64,000 nt of DNA from Maritalea sp047634455. Lineage in GTDB: Bacteria; Pseudomonadota; Alphaproteobacteria; Rhizobiales; Devosiaceae. Position 1 is the first letter of the stretch; each line of letters starts with the position of its first letter. The notes under the pieces are model-generated. The model ran no database searches and was not told where the DNA came from. It was given only the letters and a program-made list of their open reading frames with translations. Location of the stretch: the NCBI RefSeq assembly GCF_047634455.1, contig NZ_JBLIAI010000004.1, positions 59,619 through 123,618 of the forward strand, in the 5' to 3' direction. The translations under genes were made by a program, and so were the position numbers. Positions 9,010 to 18,320 of the stretch are shown here, piece after piece.

Positions 9010-10374
9010 TTATGCTCTTTCAAATCCCCGGGCGATTTCATAATCGGTCACAACCCGGTCAAATTCTTCTTGTTCCCACTCGGCCGCATGCACATAGTGG
9101 TCGACAACTTTGTCGCCAAACGCTTCGCGCAATAGATTAGATCCGCGCAGCGTTACCGCAGCGTCACGCAAAGTTTGTGGAATTTGACGGGCATCTTTGT
9201 CGGCATAAATGTCCCCCGTGGTGGGCGGCGCCAGCTCCATCTTTTCTTCCATGCCTTTGATGCCTGCGGCCAATTGTACGGCCAGCGCCAGATATGGATT
9301 AAGGTCAGACCCACCAATTCGGCATTCCACCCGCACCGCTTTGGTGCCATCCCCACAAAGCCTAAATCCAGCCGTGCGATTGTCCACCGACCAAACGGTT
9401 TTGGTGGGCGCAAACGTGCCTTTTTGGAAGCGCTTATAACTGTTGATATAGGGCGCTAAAAAGTAGGTATAGTCCGGCGCATAATGGATCAGACCGGCCA
9501 TATAATGGCGCATCAAATCGGTCATCCCCAGCTCGGCTTTGGGGTCAAAAAATACGTTTTTGCCGTCTTGCCACAAAGACTGATGCACGTGCGAAGAGCT
9601 ACCAACGCGATCCTTATGCCATTTGGGCAAAAACGTCGCCGCACGGCCCTGCTGCCAAGCAATTTCTTTGGTCGCATGTTTGGCAATCGTGTGGTTATCC
9701 GCACAATCCAACGCACCCGCATAGCGGATGTTTAATTCTTCTTGACCCGCTTCTGCTTCCCCTTTGGAGTTCTCAATCGGGATACCCGCCGCATAGAGGT
9801 GGTTGCGCAACGGGCGCATCACGTCCTCTTCCTTGGTGGTTTGCAAAATATTGTAATCTTCGTTGTAGCCGCTGATTGGCTCCAAATCACGAAAGCCAGA
9901 TTTGCGCACCGCATCAAAGCTCTTTTCAAACAAAAAGAACTCCAATTCCGTTGCCATCATCGCGGTTAAACCCATCGCCGCCAAACGCGCGATTTGCTTT
10001 TTCAGCATGGCGCGCGGCGAATGCGGGATTTCTTCATAAGTATGATGATCCAACACATCACACATCACCATCACCGTGCCTTCAAGCCACGGCACGGGCC
10101 GCAACGTTGAAAGGTCTGGCTTCATCACATAGTCGCCATAGCCAGACTGCCAGCTGGTTGACGCATAACCCTCAACCGTGTGCATTTCTAAATCTGTTGC
10201 CAGCAGATAATTGCAGCAATGGGTTTCTTCCCAAGCACTGTCGACAAAGTGCTGCGCATGAAAACGCTTCCCCATCAGACGACCCTGCATGTCAGGAAAG
10301 GTCACCAAAACGGTGTCAATTTGGCCTGATTTCGTCAGGTCTTTCAATTCGTCCAATGTCAGATTACCTGGCAT
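9010..10374 (-). CDS. Glutamine synthetase family protein, likely gamma-glutamyl-amine ligase (PuuA-like)
   Basis: A 454-residue protein with the GS fold. It has the beta-grasp N-terminus (LVTFPDMQGRLMGKRF), the metal-site segment EAEAGQEELNIRY and the ATP/His segment GSSSHVHQSLW. It ends with an Arg-containing FRLCGDGTKAVRVECRIGG-type region. Housekeeping GlnA proteins are usually linked to glnB; this one is followed by aldehyde and alcohol dehydrogenases and lies near a polyamine-type transporter. That fits the gamma-glutamylputrescine or gamma-glutamylethanolamine synthetase subfamily. ATG 10374 follows a GAGAGGAAG ribosome site. The family is certain; the amine substrate is inferred. Confidence 0.88.
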   Translation of the reverse strand: MPGNLTLDELKDLTKSGQIDTVLVTFPDMQGRLMGKRFHAQHFVDSAWEETHCCNYLLATDLEMHTVEGYASTSWQSGYGDYVMKPDLSTLRPVPWLEGTVMVMCDVLDHHTYEEIPHSPRAMLKKQIARLAAMGLTAMMATELEFFLFEKSFDAVRKSGFRDLEPISGYNEDYNILQTTKEEDVMRPLRNHLYAAGIPIENSKGEAEAGQEELNIRYAGALDCADNHTIAKHATKEIAWQQGRAATFLPKWHKDRVGSSSHVHQSLWQDGKNVFFDPKAELGMTDLMRHYMAGLIHYAPDYTYFLAPYINSYKRFQKGTFAPTKTVWSVDNRTAGFRLCGDGTKAVRVECRIGGSDLNPYLALAVQLAAGIKGMEEKMELAPPTTGDIYADKDARQIPQTLRDAAVTLRGSNLLREAFGDKVVDHYVHAAEWEQEEFDRVVTDYEIARGFERA

Positions 10375-10428
10375 GAATCTTCCTCTCAGATAAAAAGTGG
10401 GCCTGGTTTGATCAGCTTCTTCGTGCCA

Positions 10429-12129
10429 TCAACCAAATGCAGGACCCTGGCTTTCACTTTCATGTTCTTCAACATTTTCCACAAGACGTGTTTCAAGCAA
10501 TTGACCATTACGATACAAGATTGGATAGGCAATTGATGAAATTCGTGAGTTCAAATCTTTGAGCGCCCGCAACGTCTCAAGATGAATATCACTCGTGTCA
10601 AAACTCCGGGTACTGCCCTCTCGCAATCGCTTGAGGTGCCATTTTCGGCTATTTCGTTCCGCCGCAGCGACGCTAGATTTCTCTGCCATAAGAAGGCGAG
10701 CACTTTCAATATCTTCAGACACAACAACATTAAATGCCAATGCCATGTTCGCCAGAACACGATCATGAAGCGCGATCAATTCCTGTTGTCCTTCGGGCGA
10801 AAACTCTAACCTTTGTCGCCGTTTTGCCGAGGCTAGAACCATTAGGTTCTTCGAAACAACATCGCCCGCTGCTTCCAAATTGATCGCATATTCGCCCAAG
10901 TCCCGCACACGGCGCACAAGATCTTTAGACATGTTCTCCTGCGGCATATCGGCGACATATCGACGAATGCCATCCAGCGCCTTGTTCACATCATGATCCA
11001 TCGCCCGCACGGCTTTAATGGCAGTTTTGTCACCATTTTCGTATAAGTCCATGATCGGCATACTCATGGCCAACACGGTTTCACTCATGCGAAGGGTTTC
11101 GCGGGTCAAACTGGCAATCGCTAATGCAGGCTTATTCAAAACAGTAAGATCAAGCGCTGAAGGTGCTTTCAGCTGCCCCTCAGTGTCCATAGCGTTATTG
11201 TCGGGAAGCGCCGTGGCCATCAAATTGCCCAGAGGCTTTAGAAGCGGCAAAGACAGAATGAAAACCGTTAGATTGAATAAGACGTGCGTAAGAACCAAAA
11301 CCTGTCCGTCCGGCAGCCCACGCATCCATGAAAGAACCGGAATATAGGTGACGAACAATAATGCCAAAACTGAACCTGTGCCGCGAAGCAACAGGTTTGC
11401 ATAAGGCAAACGGCGCGCAACAGGCGACATGCCGCGCGAAAGCCAGATCAGCAGAACAGAAGAGCCAAGATTTGCCCCAAGCACGACGGCGAGTCCAACT
11501 TGAGTTGAAAGAATGCCGATCGACACAAATGTTACGCACATTAAAATCGCAGCAACACTTGAATGCATGGCAAACGCAATAACCGCGCCAACAATAAAGG
11601 CAACAATGAAATCACGCTCCAAATAGAATGAGACTGCCGGTAAAAACGAACTTTCGCGGATCGGATCAACTGACGCACTAATGAGGCGAAGCGCCAACAA
11701 TATCAGAGCAATACCGAGCAAAACACGCCCAGCTTGTCGCACAGAGCGCGTTTCAGTTTTCAGGAATAAATAACCACCAACTGTCAGTAAAACTGGAATT
11801 AGCCAATCGGGCCGGATACTCAACAACTGAATGACCAGGGCCGAGCCAATATCTGCGCCCAAAACTACGGCTAGGCCGCCAGAAAATGAGATTAGCGCTG
11901 AAGCCAAAAAACCAGCAGTCAAAAGCGATGCAGCCGTAGCGCTTTGCAAAACCAGCGCAAGCATCACGCCAACCAAACCCATTCGAATATGGCTATTGCT
12001 GTGGGTGGTGATGATGCGCTTAAAATTCTGTCCAATAGAACGCTCGATGCCGGTTTGAACCATGCGAACAGCGAACAGCAGCAACATCGTCGCGCCGGAC
12101 AGGTTAAGTAGAAAAATCAGAACGGCCAT
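10429..12129 (-). CDS. Na/Pi cotransporter family protein with C-terminal PhoU-like domain
   Basis: A 566-residue protein. Residues 1 to about 310 carry two inverted membrane repeats of the Na/Pi-cotransporter (NptA/YjbB) family, with matching serine-rich motifs LQSATAASLL and MHSSVAAIL. The C-terminal ~220 residues are soluble and helical, resembling PhoU (for example RVRDLGEYAINLEAAGDVVSKN). The likely role is sodium-coupled phosphate movement across the inner membrane, possibly export or regulation. ATG 12129 follows a CAGGAG site. It is separated from the upstream TRAP operon by two hairpins and probably has its own promoter. Confidence 0.9.
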   Translation of the reverse strand: MAVLIFLLNLSGATMLLLFAVRMVQTGIERSIGQNFKRIITTHSNSHIRMGLVGVMLALVLQSATAASLLTAGFLASALISFSGGLAVVLGADIGSALVIQLLSIRPDWLIPVLLTVGGYLFLKTETRSVRQAGRVLLGIALILLALRLISASVDPIRESSFLPAVSFYLERDFIVAFIVGAVIAFAMHSSVAAILMCVTFVSIGILSTQVGLAVVLGANLGSSVLLIWLSRGMSPVARRLPYANLLLRGTGSVLALLFVTYIPVLSWMRGLPDGQVLVLTHVLFNLTVFILSLPLLKPLGNLMATALPDNNAMDTEGQLKAPSALDLTVLNKPALAIASLTRETLRMSETVLAMSMPIMDLYENGDKTAIKAVRAMDHDVNKALDGIRRYVADMPQENMSKDLVRRVRDLGEYAINLEAAGDVVSKNLMVLASAKRRQRLEFSPEGQQELIALHDRVLANMALAFNVVVSEDIESARLLMAEKSSVAAAERNSRKWHLKRLREGSTRSFDTSDIHLETLRALKDLNSRISSIAYPILYRNGQLLETRLVENVEEHESESQGPAFG

Positions 12130-12185
12130 TTCCTGCTCCTGTCAGTTGGCGGTTGAATTTGCGATGCAAAGGAACTTAAAACTCA

Positions 12186-12213
12186 CATGCGCCCCAAAAA
12201 CCGGGGGCGCATG
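12186..12213 (-). terminator. Strong hairpin downstream of TRAP operon, probable terminator
   Basis: Perfect 10-bp arms CATGCGCCCC and GGGGCGCATG with an 8-nt loop. On the minus strand the stem is followed by TGAGTTTT. It lies 42 nt after the TRAP binding-protein stop and before the Na/Pi gene, so it most likely ends the TRAP transcript. Confidence 0.6.
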
Positions 12214-12224
12214 GATTTATCGTT

Positions 12225-12250
12225 TGCACACCATCATCTGATGGTGTGCA
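12225..12250. repeat. Near-perfect 26-bp palindrome after TRAP binding-protein gene
   Basis: Arms TGCACACCATCA and TGATGGTGTGCA separated by TC. It starts 5 nt past the binding-protein stop. It may be a transcript 3'-end hairpin working with the next hairpin at 12186-12213, or a protein-binding site. Confidence 0.6.
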
Positions 12251-12255
12251 CTTGT

Positions 12256-13287
12256 TTAGCTGTATCGGTACGGGCGGCCAGCTTTTTGCATGTCCGCATT
12301 GTACTTTTTGAAGATGTTTACAACTTCAGCTTTGGTGTCAGATTCTGCAGCGATCTCATCCCAGAATTTATGAGCAGCATCTTCTACTGTTGCCCATTCT
12401 GCATCTGGAATTGTTGTCAGTTCCATCTTAGAACCATTAACCCGCAATGAAGCTTCTCCACCCCAGTACCACCACTGACGATAGTAATGAGAGCTGTCCA
12501 TAGCGAACTGAAGCAATTCTTTAAGATGTTCTGGAAGCTCGTTGTAGCGATCCATATTGGCAAAGAACGAACCAGCCCACGCACCGGAGATATTGTTGGT
12601 GAGGAAGTAGTTGGTCACATCAGCCCAGCCCACAGTATAGTCTTCTGTGATGCCTGACCAAGCGATACCGTCGAGTTCGCCAGTTTGAACTGCAACCTCA
12701 ATATCTTCCCAAGGCAATGTTACAGGAACAACGCCGAATTGGGTCAAGAAACGACCCGCAGTTGGGAAGGTAAAGATGCGTTTACCTTTAAGATCTGCAA
12801 GGCTGCGAATTGGATCTTTGGTTGCAAAGTGGCATGGGTCCCATGCGCCAGCTGACAAATGTTTGACGCCAACTTTTGAATACTCTCTGTCCCAAATCTC
12901 ATTCAAACCATATTGGTTGAACAACACTGGCACGTCGAGCGAGTAGCGGCTGGCAAACGGAAAGTAGCCGCCAAAAACCGTAACTTCGGTCGGTGATGCC
13001 ATTGAATCATCATCTGACTGCACAGCATCAATTGTGCCCTTTTGCATCGCCCGGAACAATTCGCCAGTTGGCACCAACTGATCGGCATAGAACAGTTCGA
13101 TTTCCATTTCATCGCCAGCAATTTTGTTAAAGCTGTCAATGGCCGGTTTAATCACATGTTCGCCCAAAGCCGAACCTGCATATGTTTGCATCCGCCAGCG
13201 GATTTTTGATTGGGCAAGTGCCGGTGTGGCGAGTGCCGCAGCCGGTGCAAGCGCTGCCCCGGTTAAAAACTTACGTCTAGTGGTCAT
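12256..13287 (-). CDS. TRAP transporter substrate-binding protein (DctP family), Tat signal
   Basis: A 343-residue periplasmic binding protein. The start ATG 13287 follows GGAGAAGG and gives a twin-arginine signal (TTRRKFLTGAALAPAAA, cleaved after TPALA). The mature part begins QSKIRWRMQTY and has LKGKRIF, the usual Arg-containing segment, and DGIAWSG in the ligand pocket. Tat-exported TRAP binding proteins of this kind often bind keto acids or aromatic carboxylates. It is the last gene of the operon amidohydrolase-DctQ-DctM-DctP. The ligand is unknown; an N-acylated or formylated amino acid is a reasonable guess from the amidohydrolase. Confidence 0.92.
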   Translation of the reverse strand: MTTRRKFLTGAALAPAAALATPALAQSKIRWRMQTYAGSALGEHVIKPAIDSFNKIAGDEMEIELFYADQLVPTGELFRAMQKGTIDAVQSDDDSMASPTEVTVFGGYFPFASRYSLDVPVLFNQYGLNEIWDREYSKVGVKHLSAGAWDPCHFATKDPIRSLADLKGKRIFTFPTAGRFLTQFGVVPVTLPWEDIEVAVQTGELDGIAWSGITEDYTVGWADVTNYFLTNNISGAWAGSFFANMDRYNELPEHLKELLQFAMDSSHYYRQWWYWGGEASLRVNGSKMELTTIPDAEWATVEDAAHKFWDEIAAESDTKAEVVNIFKKYNADMQKAGRPYRYS

Positions 13288-13346
13288 TTCCTTCTCCTTG
13301 TCTAAGCTTTGTTGTGTGCCCAATTGGCTTGGGTCTGGTTTTGAGA

Positions 13347-14669
13347 TTATTTTCCGTAGACTGTGTTGGGAAGCCAGAGCGCAATCTGAGGGAATAGAAT
13401 GATCAATGTTAGCGCCAAGAGCATCACCAGAACGAATGGCAGAATAGAGCCGTAAATATCTTTCAAGGTGATTTCTGGTGGTGCCATCGCACGCATCAAA
13501 AATAGGTTATAGCCAAATGGCGGGGTCATATAGGCGATCTGTGTGGTGATCGTATAAAGCACCCCGTACCAAATCAGATCAAATCCAAGCGCCCCAACCA
13601 AAGGCACATAAAGCGGAGCGACAATCACCAACATGGCGGTATCATCCAAAAATGTACCCATGAGCAAAAACGAAAGCTGCATCAAAATTAGGATCAGCCA
13701 CGGGTTCAACCCCAACTGCTCGGTAAACAAATTATCGATGGCACGCACCGCACCCAGCCCATCAAACACCGCACCAAATCCAAGGGCGGCCAAGATAATC
13801 CACATAAACATACATGAGATCAAAAGTGTCTGACGAACCGAAATTTCAAACACTTTGCGGTTCATGCGGCCTTTTAGAATAGCGGCGACAAAGGCTGTCA
13901 TTGCACCAATGGCCGAGCTTTCAACAAGCGAAGTCCAGCCATTGATGAACGGCACCATCATCGCAGCAAAAATAGTCAGCGGCAAAAGTCCAGCGCCAAG
14001 CAGACGGATTTTTTCGCCCATCGGCACGTTGCGCTCTTCTTTGGGCAGCACCGGCCCGAGTTCAGGCTGAATTCTGCACCGGATATAGATGTATAGGATA
14101 AACAACGCCGCCATCATGAGCCCCGGGAAAACCCCCGCCAACCACAGCTGGCCCACAGGTTGGCGCGCAATCATTGCGTAAAGCACCAGCACCACAGAAG
14201 GGGGCACTAATATCCCCAGCGACGAGCCTGCTTGGATGACGCCTGTGACCATACGCTTGTCGTAACCACGACGCAGCAATTCTGGCAGCGCGATGGTTGC
14301 GCCAATTGCCATGCCAGCCACCGACAAACCATTCATAGCTGACACGAGCACCATCAGCCCGATGGTGCCGATGGCCAAGCCACCATGCACAGGCCCCATC
14401 CACACATGGAACATCTTATAAAGATCGTCGGCGATCTTGCTTTCCGACAGGATATAACCCATGAAAATGAACATTGGCAGCGTCAAAAGCGGATACCATT
14501 TCATCAGCTTCATAGCGGACGAAAACGGAATGTCAGACCCGCCAGTTCCCCACAGGAAAATAGCAGCAACAGCAGCCACAGCACCGATGGCACCAAACAC
14601 ACGCTGTCCGGTAAACAACATCAGCATCATCGAGGCAAACATAAAGATAGCGATCAATTCATAAGACAT
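13347..14669 (-). CDS. TRAP transporter large permease (DctM)
   Basis: A 440-residue inner-membrane protein with about twelve hydrophobic segments and the TRAP large-subunit motifs (ASSLGILVPPSVVLVLYAMI-type loop near residues 150-170 and TPPFGYNLF near 385). It moves the ligand delivered by the binding protein using an ion gradient. ATG 14669 immediately follows the DctQ stop. Confidence 0.93.
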   Translation of the reverse strand: MSYELIAIFMFASMMLMLFTGQRVFGAIGAVAAVAAIFLWGTGGSDIPFSSAMKLMKWYPLLTLPMFIFMGYILSESKIADDLYKMFHVWMGPVHGGLAIGTIGLMVLVSAMNGLSVAGMAIGATIALPELLRRGYDKRMVTGVIQAGSSLGILVPPSVVLVLYAMIARQPVGQLWLAGVFPGLMMAALFILYIYIRCRIQPELGPVLPKEERNVPMGEKIRLLGAGLLPLTIFAAMMVPFINGWTSLVESSAIGAMTAFVAAILKGRMNRKVFEISVRQTLLISCMFMWIILAALGFGAVFDGLGAVRAIDNLFTEQLGLNPWLILILMQLSFLLMGTFLDDTAMLVIVAPLYVPLVGALGFDLIWYGVLYTITTQIAYMTPPFGYNLFLMRAMAPPEITLKDIYGSILPFVLVMLLALTLIILFPQIALWLPNTVYGK

Positions 14670-15176
14670 TTACAGGTCCACCCCTTTGAGTGTGGCAATG
14701 TCTTTGAACAATTCAGAGATCGATTGCAGGAGCATCATGAAGATGCCGAAAAACATGACGACTTTTATGGGCCACAGATAGGGCCGCCAAGCCGTTGGGC
14801 TGCGTTCCCCATATTGAAATGAGTAACTGGTGCTGTCGTAGGCGCCATACAGCATCACCCCAAGATAGAAGATCAAGAACAGCACGGTTATCGCATCAAT
14901 TTGTGCTTTTTTTCGAGCTGACCAGTCGCCATAGAACAGATCCATGCGCACGTGCGCACCTTGCTGCATCGAGTAAGGCCCGCCCAAAATGTAATAGGCA
15001 ACCATTGCAAATTGCGCCAATTCCAGCGTCCAGAGCGAGGGCAGAAGAAATGTCTTTGAGATCGAAGACCATAACAGGATCGCCACCATCACAAAGATAA
15101 AATACATCATGATCCGGCCCATCCGATAATTGACCGCATCCACTGTTCGAACAAATTTTCCTGCAAATGAAAGCAC
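14670..15176 (-). CDS. TRAP transporter small permease (DctQ)
   Basis: A 168-residue protein with four membrane segments and the DctQ-type motif WTLELAQFAMVAYYILGGPY. It starts with GTG at 15176, overlapping the amidohydrolase stop by one base, and abuts DctM. It pairs with DctM to form the TRAP membrane unit. Confidence 0.9.
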   Translation of the reverse strand: MLSFAGKFVRTVDAVNYRMGRIMMYFIFVMVAILLWSSISKTFLLPSLWTLELAQFAMVAYYILGGPYSMQQGAHVRMDLFYGDWSARKKAQIDAITVLFLIFYLGVMLYGAYDSTSYSFQYGERSPTAWRPYLWPIKVVMFFGIFMMLLQSISELFKDIATLKGVDL

Positions 15177-15970
15177 TAGTTCCCCTCCGCGCCGCTGGTT
15201 GCACCAAGCATGGTAAGCGATCGAGTGAGCAACTCACAAAGCAGTTGCGCAATCTTGCACTGCTGATCCGCAGTGGCGACCAAGTCATTGCGCACCTCAA
15301 TCATAACGTTGAGCAACCCGTTCGCAATGCCATGCTCTTTCAGCGTATATGTGACACCGTCTTCAGGTCCATAGGGGCTGTTGCGTTCAATCTTCATCGG
15401 TGAAAGATGTGGTGCTAGCGCCAGCATTGCGTCAGCCAATTTGCGATCTACGTCATGCAAAATACCGATATCAGTGTCGCGAATTTCACCCTGATAAACC
15501 GGCGTGAAGCTATGGATGGTCACAACGATGCGCGGCATTTTGCTCCATTTGATGGTTTTTTCAACCATTTCTGCAAACGGGGCAAAACACAAATCAACGC
15601 GGTTTTGATAGTCAAGTGGTGATAGATTTTGGTTGCCAGGCACGTCAAAAATTTCACTGCGCACAGGTACGGCATCGACGGCTTGCGGTGGGCGATTGCA
15701 ATCATAAACCAGCCGCGAAACGCAACCAACAATTGCCTGCGCATCAAGCATTTCACTTAGATGCTGCGTCACACCAAGCGCACCAGGGTCCCACGCGATA
15801 TGGCTTTTTTTAACGTCTTCGTTCAGCCCAAGAGAGCCAAACTCATCTGGAATAAAGTTTGAGGCATGCTCACAAATCAACAGAACAGACGAGGCACCGC
15901 TTTGGTTGAGCAACTCAACAGCGGCGAACTTTTCGCTCTGCATTTTTGACTGTTCTGTAGAAATATTCAC
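15176..15970 (-). CDS. N-formylglutamate amidohydrolase family protein
   Basis: About 264 residues of the FGase (HutG-type, zinc amidohydrolase) family. Visible motifs are LLICEHASNFIP, the HIAWDPGALG segment, SRLVYDCNRPP and IVVTIHSFTPVY. The family hydrolyses N-formyl-L-glutamate or related N-acyl amino acids. The start is uncertain: GTG 15970 is preferred because GGGAG lies 5 nt before it and a minus-strand TTGACA box at 16014-16019 would place transcription start just downstream of ATG 15991. ATG 15991 and ATG 15943 are alternatives. It is the first gene of the TRAP operon, so transport and hydrolysis are probably linked. No other histidine-utilisation gene is nearby. Confidence 0.85.
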   Translation of the reverse strand: MNISTEQSKMQSEKFAAVELLNQSGASSVLLICEHASNFIPDEFGSLGLNEDVKKSHIAWDPGALGVTQHLSEMLDAQAIVGCVSRLVYDCNRPPQAVDAVPVRSEIFDVPGNQNLSPLDYQNRVDLCFAPFAEMVEKTIKWSKMPRIVVTIHSFTPVYQGEIRDTDIGILHDVDRKLADAMLALAPHLSPMKIERNSPYGPEDGVTYTLKEHGIANGLLNVMIEVRNDLVATADQQCKIAQLLCELLTRSLTMLGATSGAEGN

Positions 15971-16013
15971 AACCTCTCCCGTTTTGTACATATTTCTTCA
16001 GAATGGACCGACC

Positions 16014-16040
16014 TGTCAATATGATTTTTGAAACTTTTTC
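16014..16040. promoter_or_regulatory. Divergent promoter region between amidohydrolase operon and RpiR regulator
   Basis: On the minus strand TTGACA (16014-16019) is a good -35 box for the amidohydrolase-TRAP operon, with an AT-rich segment at -10 distance. Just beside it GAAA-CTT-TTTC (16030-16040) is a short inverted repeat that could be the RpiR half-site pair. This is based on pattern only. Confidence 0.35.
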
Positions 16041-16091
16041 TTCATATTTGTTCAAATTGTTGGTAAACCGAGATAAAGTGGAGACCAGACA

Positions 16092-16964
16092 TTGTCCGAA
16101 AACGCCAGCACCGTTGCGGAATTGCTGCAAAGCAATTTTGACAACCTCACACGCGCCGAGCGACAATTGTCGCACTCGATCATGGAAAATTACCCTGTGT
16201 CTGGGCTCGGCTCGATCACAGCTGTAGCCCATGCTGCAAGTGTGTCGACACCAACTGTGGCCCGCATGGTGCAAAAAATCGGCTTTAAGGGTTTCCCTGA
16301 TTTCCAAGCAGCATTGCGCAAGGAAGTTGAGGCAACAATTTCAGGCCCGATTGCCAAGCATGACACTTGGGCGGAGCATGCGCCAGACGGCCATATCGTC
16401 AACCAATTCACTGATGCTGTAATCGACAATATCCGCAGATCACTTGGCCTATTGGACATCAACACATTTGAACAATCATGTGAATTGATGGCCGACACCA
16501 ACCGCTCACTGTTTGTCGTGGGCGGCCGCATAACGCGCGCTTTGGCCGACTATTTCTTTTTGCACATGCAGGTGTTGCGCAAGGATGTAACTCACATCCA
16601 GTCCATCTCAAACGCATGGCCGCATTATCTTTTGGACATCAAGAAAGATGACGTCATCGTTATTTTTGACGTCCGTAGATATGAAAACTCGACCCTTAAG
16701 CTCGCTGAAATGGCAGCTGAAGCCGGTGCCAAAATCATTCTGTTTACTGACCAATGGTTGTCGCCAATCAGCAAACTCGCCGACCATACGTTCAGTCTGA
16801 AAATCGTCGTGCCGTCGGCTTGGGATAGTTCGGTGACCACCATGTTGTTGGTCGAAACCATCATCGCTGATGTGCAACAACGCACGTGGCCCGAAACCCG
16901 TCAGCGCATGGAAGAGCTTGAAGTGATGTTTGACCGCACAAGGTTCTTTAGGAAATTCACTTAA
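16092..16964 (+). CDS. RpiR-family (HTH-SIS) transcriptional regulator
   Basis: A 290-residue regulator. The N-terminal HTH_6 domain (about 1-80) reads NLTRAERQLSHSIMENYP, then AHAASVSTPTVARMVQKIGF. A SIS sugar-isomerase-like domain follows (about 125-260; FVVGGRITRALADYFF, VIVIFDVRRYENST). The start is TTG 16092 with GGAG eight bases upstream. It is divergent from the amidohydrolase-TRAP operon and so is the likely regulator of that operon. SIS domains bind phosphosugars, but RpiR proteins in other catabolic operons respond to non-sugar effectors. Confidence 0.9.
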   Translation: MSENASTVAELLQSNFDNLTRAERQLSHSIMENYPVSGLGSITAVAHAASVSTPTVARMVQKIGFKGFPDFQAALRKEVEATISGPIAKHDTWAEHAPDGHIVNQFTDAVIDNIRRSLGLLDINTFEQSCELMADTNRSLFVVGGRITRALADYFFLHMQVLRKDVTHIQSISNAWPHYLLDIKKDDVIVIFDVRRYENSTLKLAEMAAEAGAKIILFTDQWLSPISKLADHTFSLKIVVPSAWDSSVTTMLLVETIIADVQQRTWPETRQRMEELEVMFDRTRFFRKFT

Positions 16965-17016
16965 AGGCCGCAACCAATAATTGCTCATGCTCCCGATCTA
17001 TGGCACCACCTAACCT

Positions 17017-18237
17017 ATGACCACAAAGCAAATTGCTATCATCGGCGGCGGACCAGCAGGACTTGCTGCGGCAGAGGCCCTGATGGGGCGCGGATATGCC
17101 ATCACGATTTATGAGGCGATGCCAACCCCAGCGCGCAAATTATTATGGGCCGGGAAGTCTGGGCTCAACATTACGCATGCCGAAAAATTTGAAACCTTTA
17201 GAACGCGGTTTGGCAGCGCATCTGATCGCTTGTCAAAAGCGCTGTTAGACTTCCCACCAGCAGCCATTCAAACCTGGTCGGCGACGTTAGGCGTTGAAAC
17301 ATTTGTCGGCACGTCGGGGCGCATCTTCCCCAAAGCCATGAAGGCATCGCCTCTGCTTCGGGCGTGGCTCGCCAAGCTTGAGAATGCCGGCGTCCAACTG
17401 AAAACCCGACACAATTGGCGCGGGTTTGATGGCGAAAAACTAAAATTTGAAACGCCTAACGGCTCGCTCATCATCAAGCCAGATGCGGTGATTTTGGCAT
17501 TGGGTGGTGCGTCTTACAAACGGCTTGGTGCCAACGCACAATGGGTGCCGTGGCTGAAAGAACAACACATTAGCGTGACACCTTTGCGCCCGGCCAATTG
17601 CGGTTTCGAGGTGGACTGGTCTACTCACTTTGTCAAAAAACACGCAGGCGACCCGATAAAAACCGTGGTCGGCTCAGTCCATGATGCGGCCATAAAAGGC
17701 GAATTTGTTTTCACATCTTTCGGCATTGAAGGCAGCTTGATTTACACCCATTCAGCAGCGCTCCGGGACCAACTGGAAACAGACAGCTTTGCCACCCTCA
17801 ACCTCGACCTTTTGCCCGACAAAACCATTGACCAGCTGACAAGTTCGCTTGAGCGACAGAACCCGAAACAAAGCCTGTCTAATCGTTTGCGCAAGGGGGC
17901 AAAACTTACAGGCGTCAAAGCAGCACTTGTGCGGGAGCTTCATCCAGAAGCAGGAAAAGCCACGCCACAAGTCCTGGCACAGACCATAAAATCCCTGCAA
18001 ATCCCACTGGTCGGCACGCGACCAATTGACGAAGCGATTTCCGTTGCCGGTGGCATTGCATGGGATGACATTGACAGCAATTTTATGCTGAGAAAATTGC
18101 CTTCAGTTTTCGTCGCCGGGGAAATGATTGACTGGGAAGCGCCCACCGGGGGGTATCTTATAACCGCATGTCTTGCCACGGGTCGGGCTGCTGGGCTGGG
18201 CGCCCACAATTGGCTCACCCAAACGAACGATCTGTGA
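17017..18237 (+). CDS. NAD(P)/FAD-dependent oxidoreductase, HI0933/YhiN family
   Basis: A 406-residue flavoprotein. The N-terminal dinucleotide motif is GGGPAGLAAAEAL, followed by KLLWAGKSGLNITH. A C-terminal FAD motif reads VAGEMIDWEAPTGGYL. This matches the HI0933-like flavoprotein family, a group of uncertain substrate and some members of which are annotated as tricarballylate-type or BaiN-like reductases. It is encoded alone between the RpiR regulator and hpt, with no operon clue. Confidence 0.88.
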   Translation: MTTKQIAIIGGGPAGLAAAEALMGRGYAITIYEAMPTPARKLLWAGKSGLNITHAEKFETFRTRFGSASDRLSKALLDFPPAAIQTWSATLGVETFVGTSGRIFPKAMKASPLLRAWLAKLENAGVQLKTRHNWRGFDGEKLKFETPNGSLIIKPDAVILALGGASYKRLGANAQWVPWLKEQHISVTPLRPANCGFEVDWSTHFVKKHAGDPIKTVVGSVHDAAIKGEFVFTSFGIEGSLIYTHSAALRDQLETDSFATLNLDLLPDKTIDQLTSSLERQNPKQSLSNRLRKGAKLTGVKAALVRELHPEAGKATPQVLAQTIKSLQIPLVGTRPIDEAISVAGGIAWDDIDSNFMLRKLPSVFVAGEMIDWEAPTGGYLITACLATGRAAGLGAHNWLTQTNDL

Positions 18238-18320
18238 GCAACTGTCAGTTTGCGACAAAACAGCCCTCGTGGCATCCGTATTTTTACTGTTAAGTTTCCC
18301 CTTCAGGCTGGAGAGTAAGC

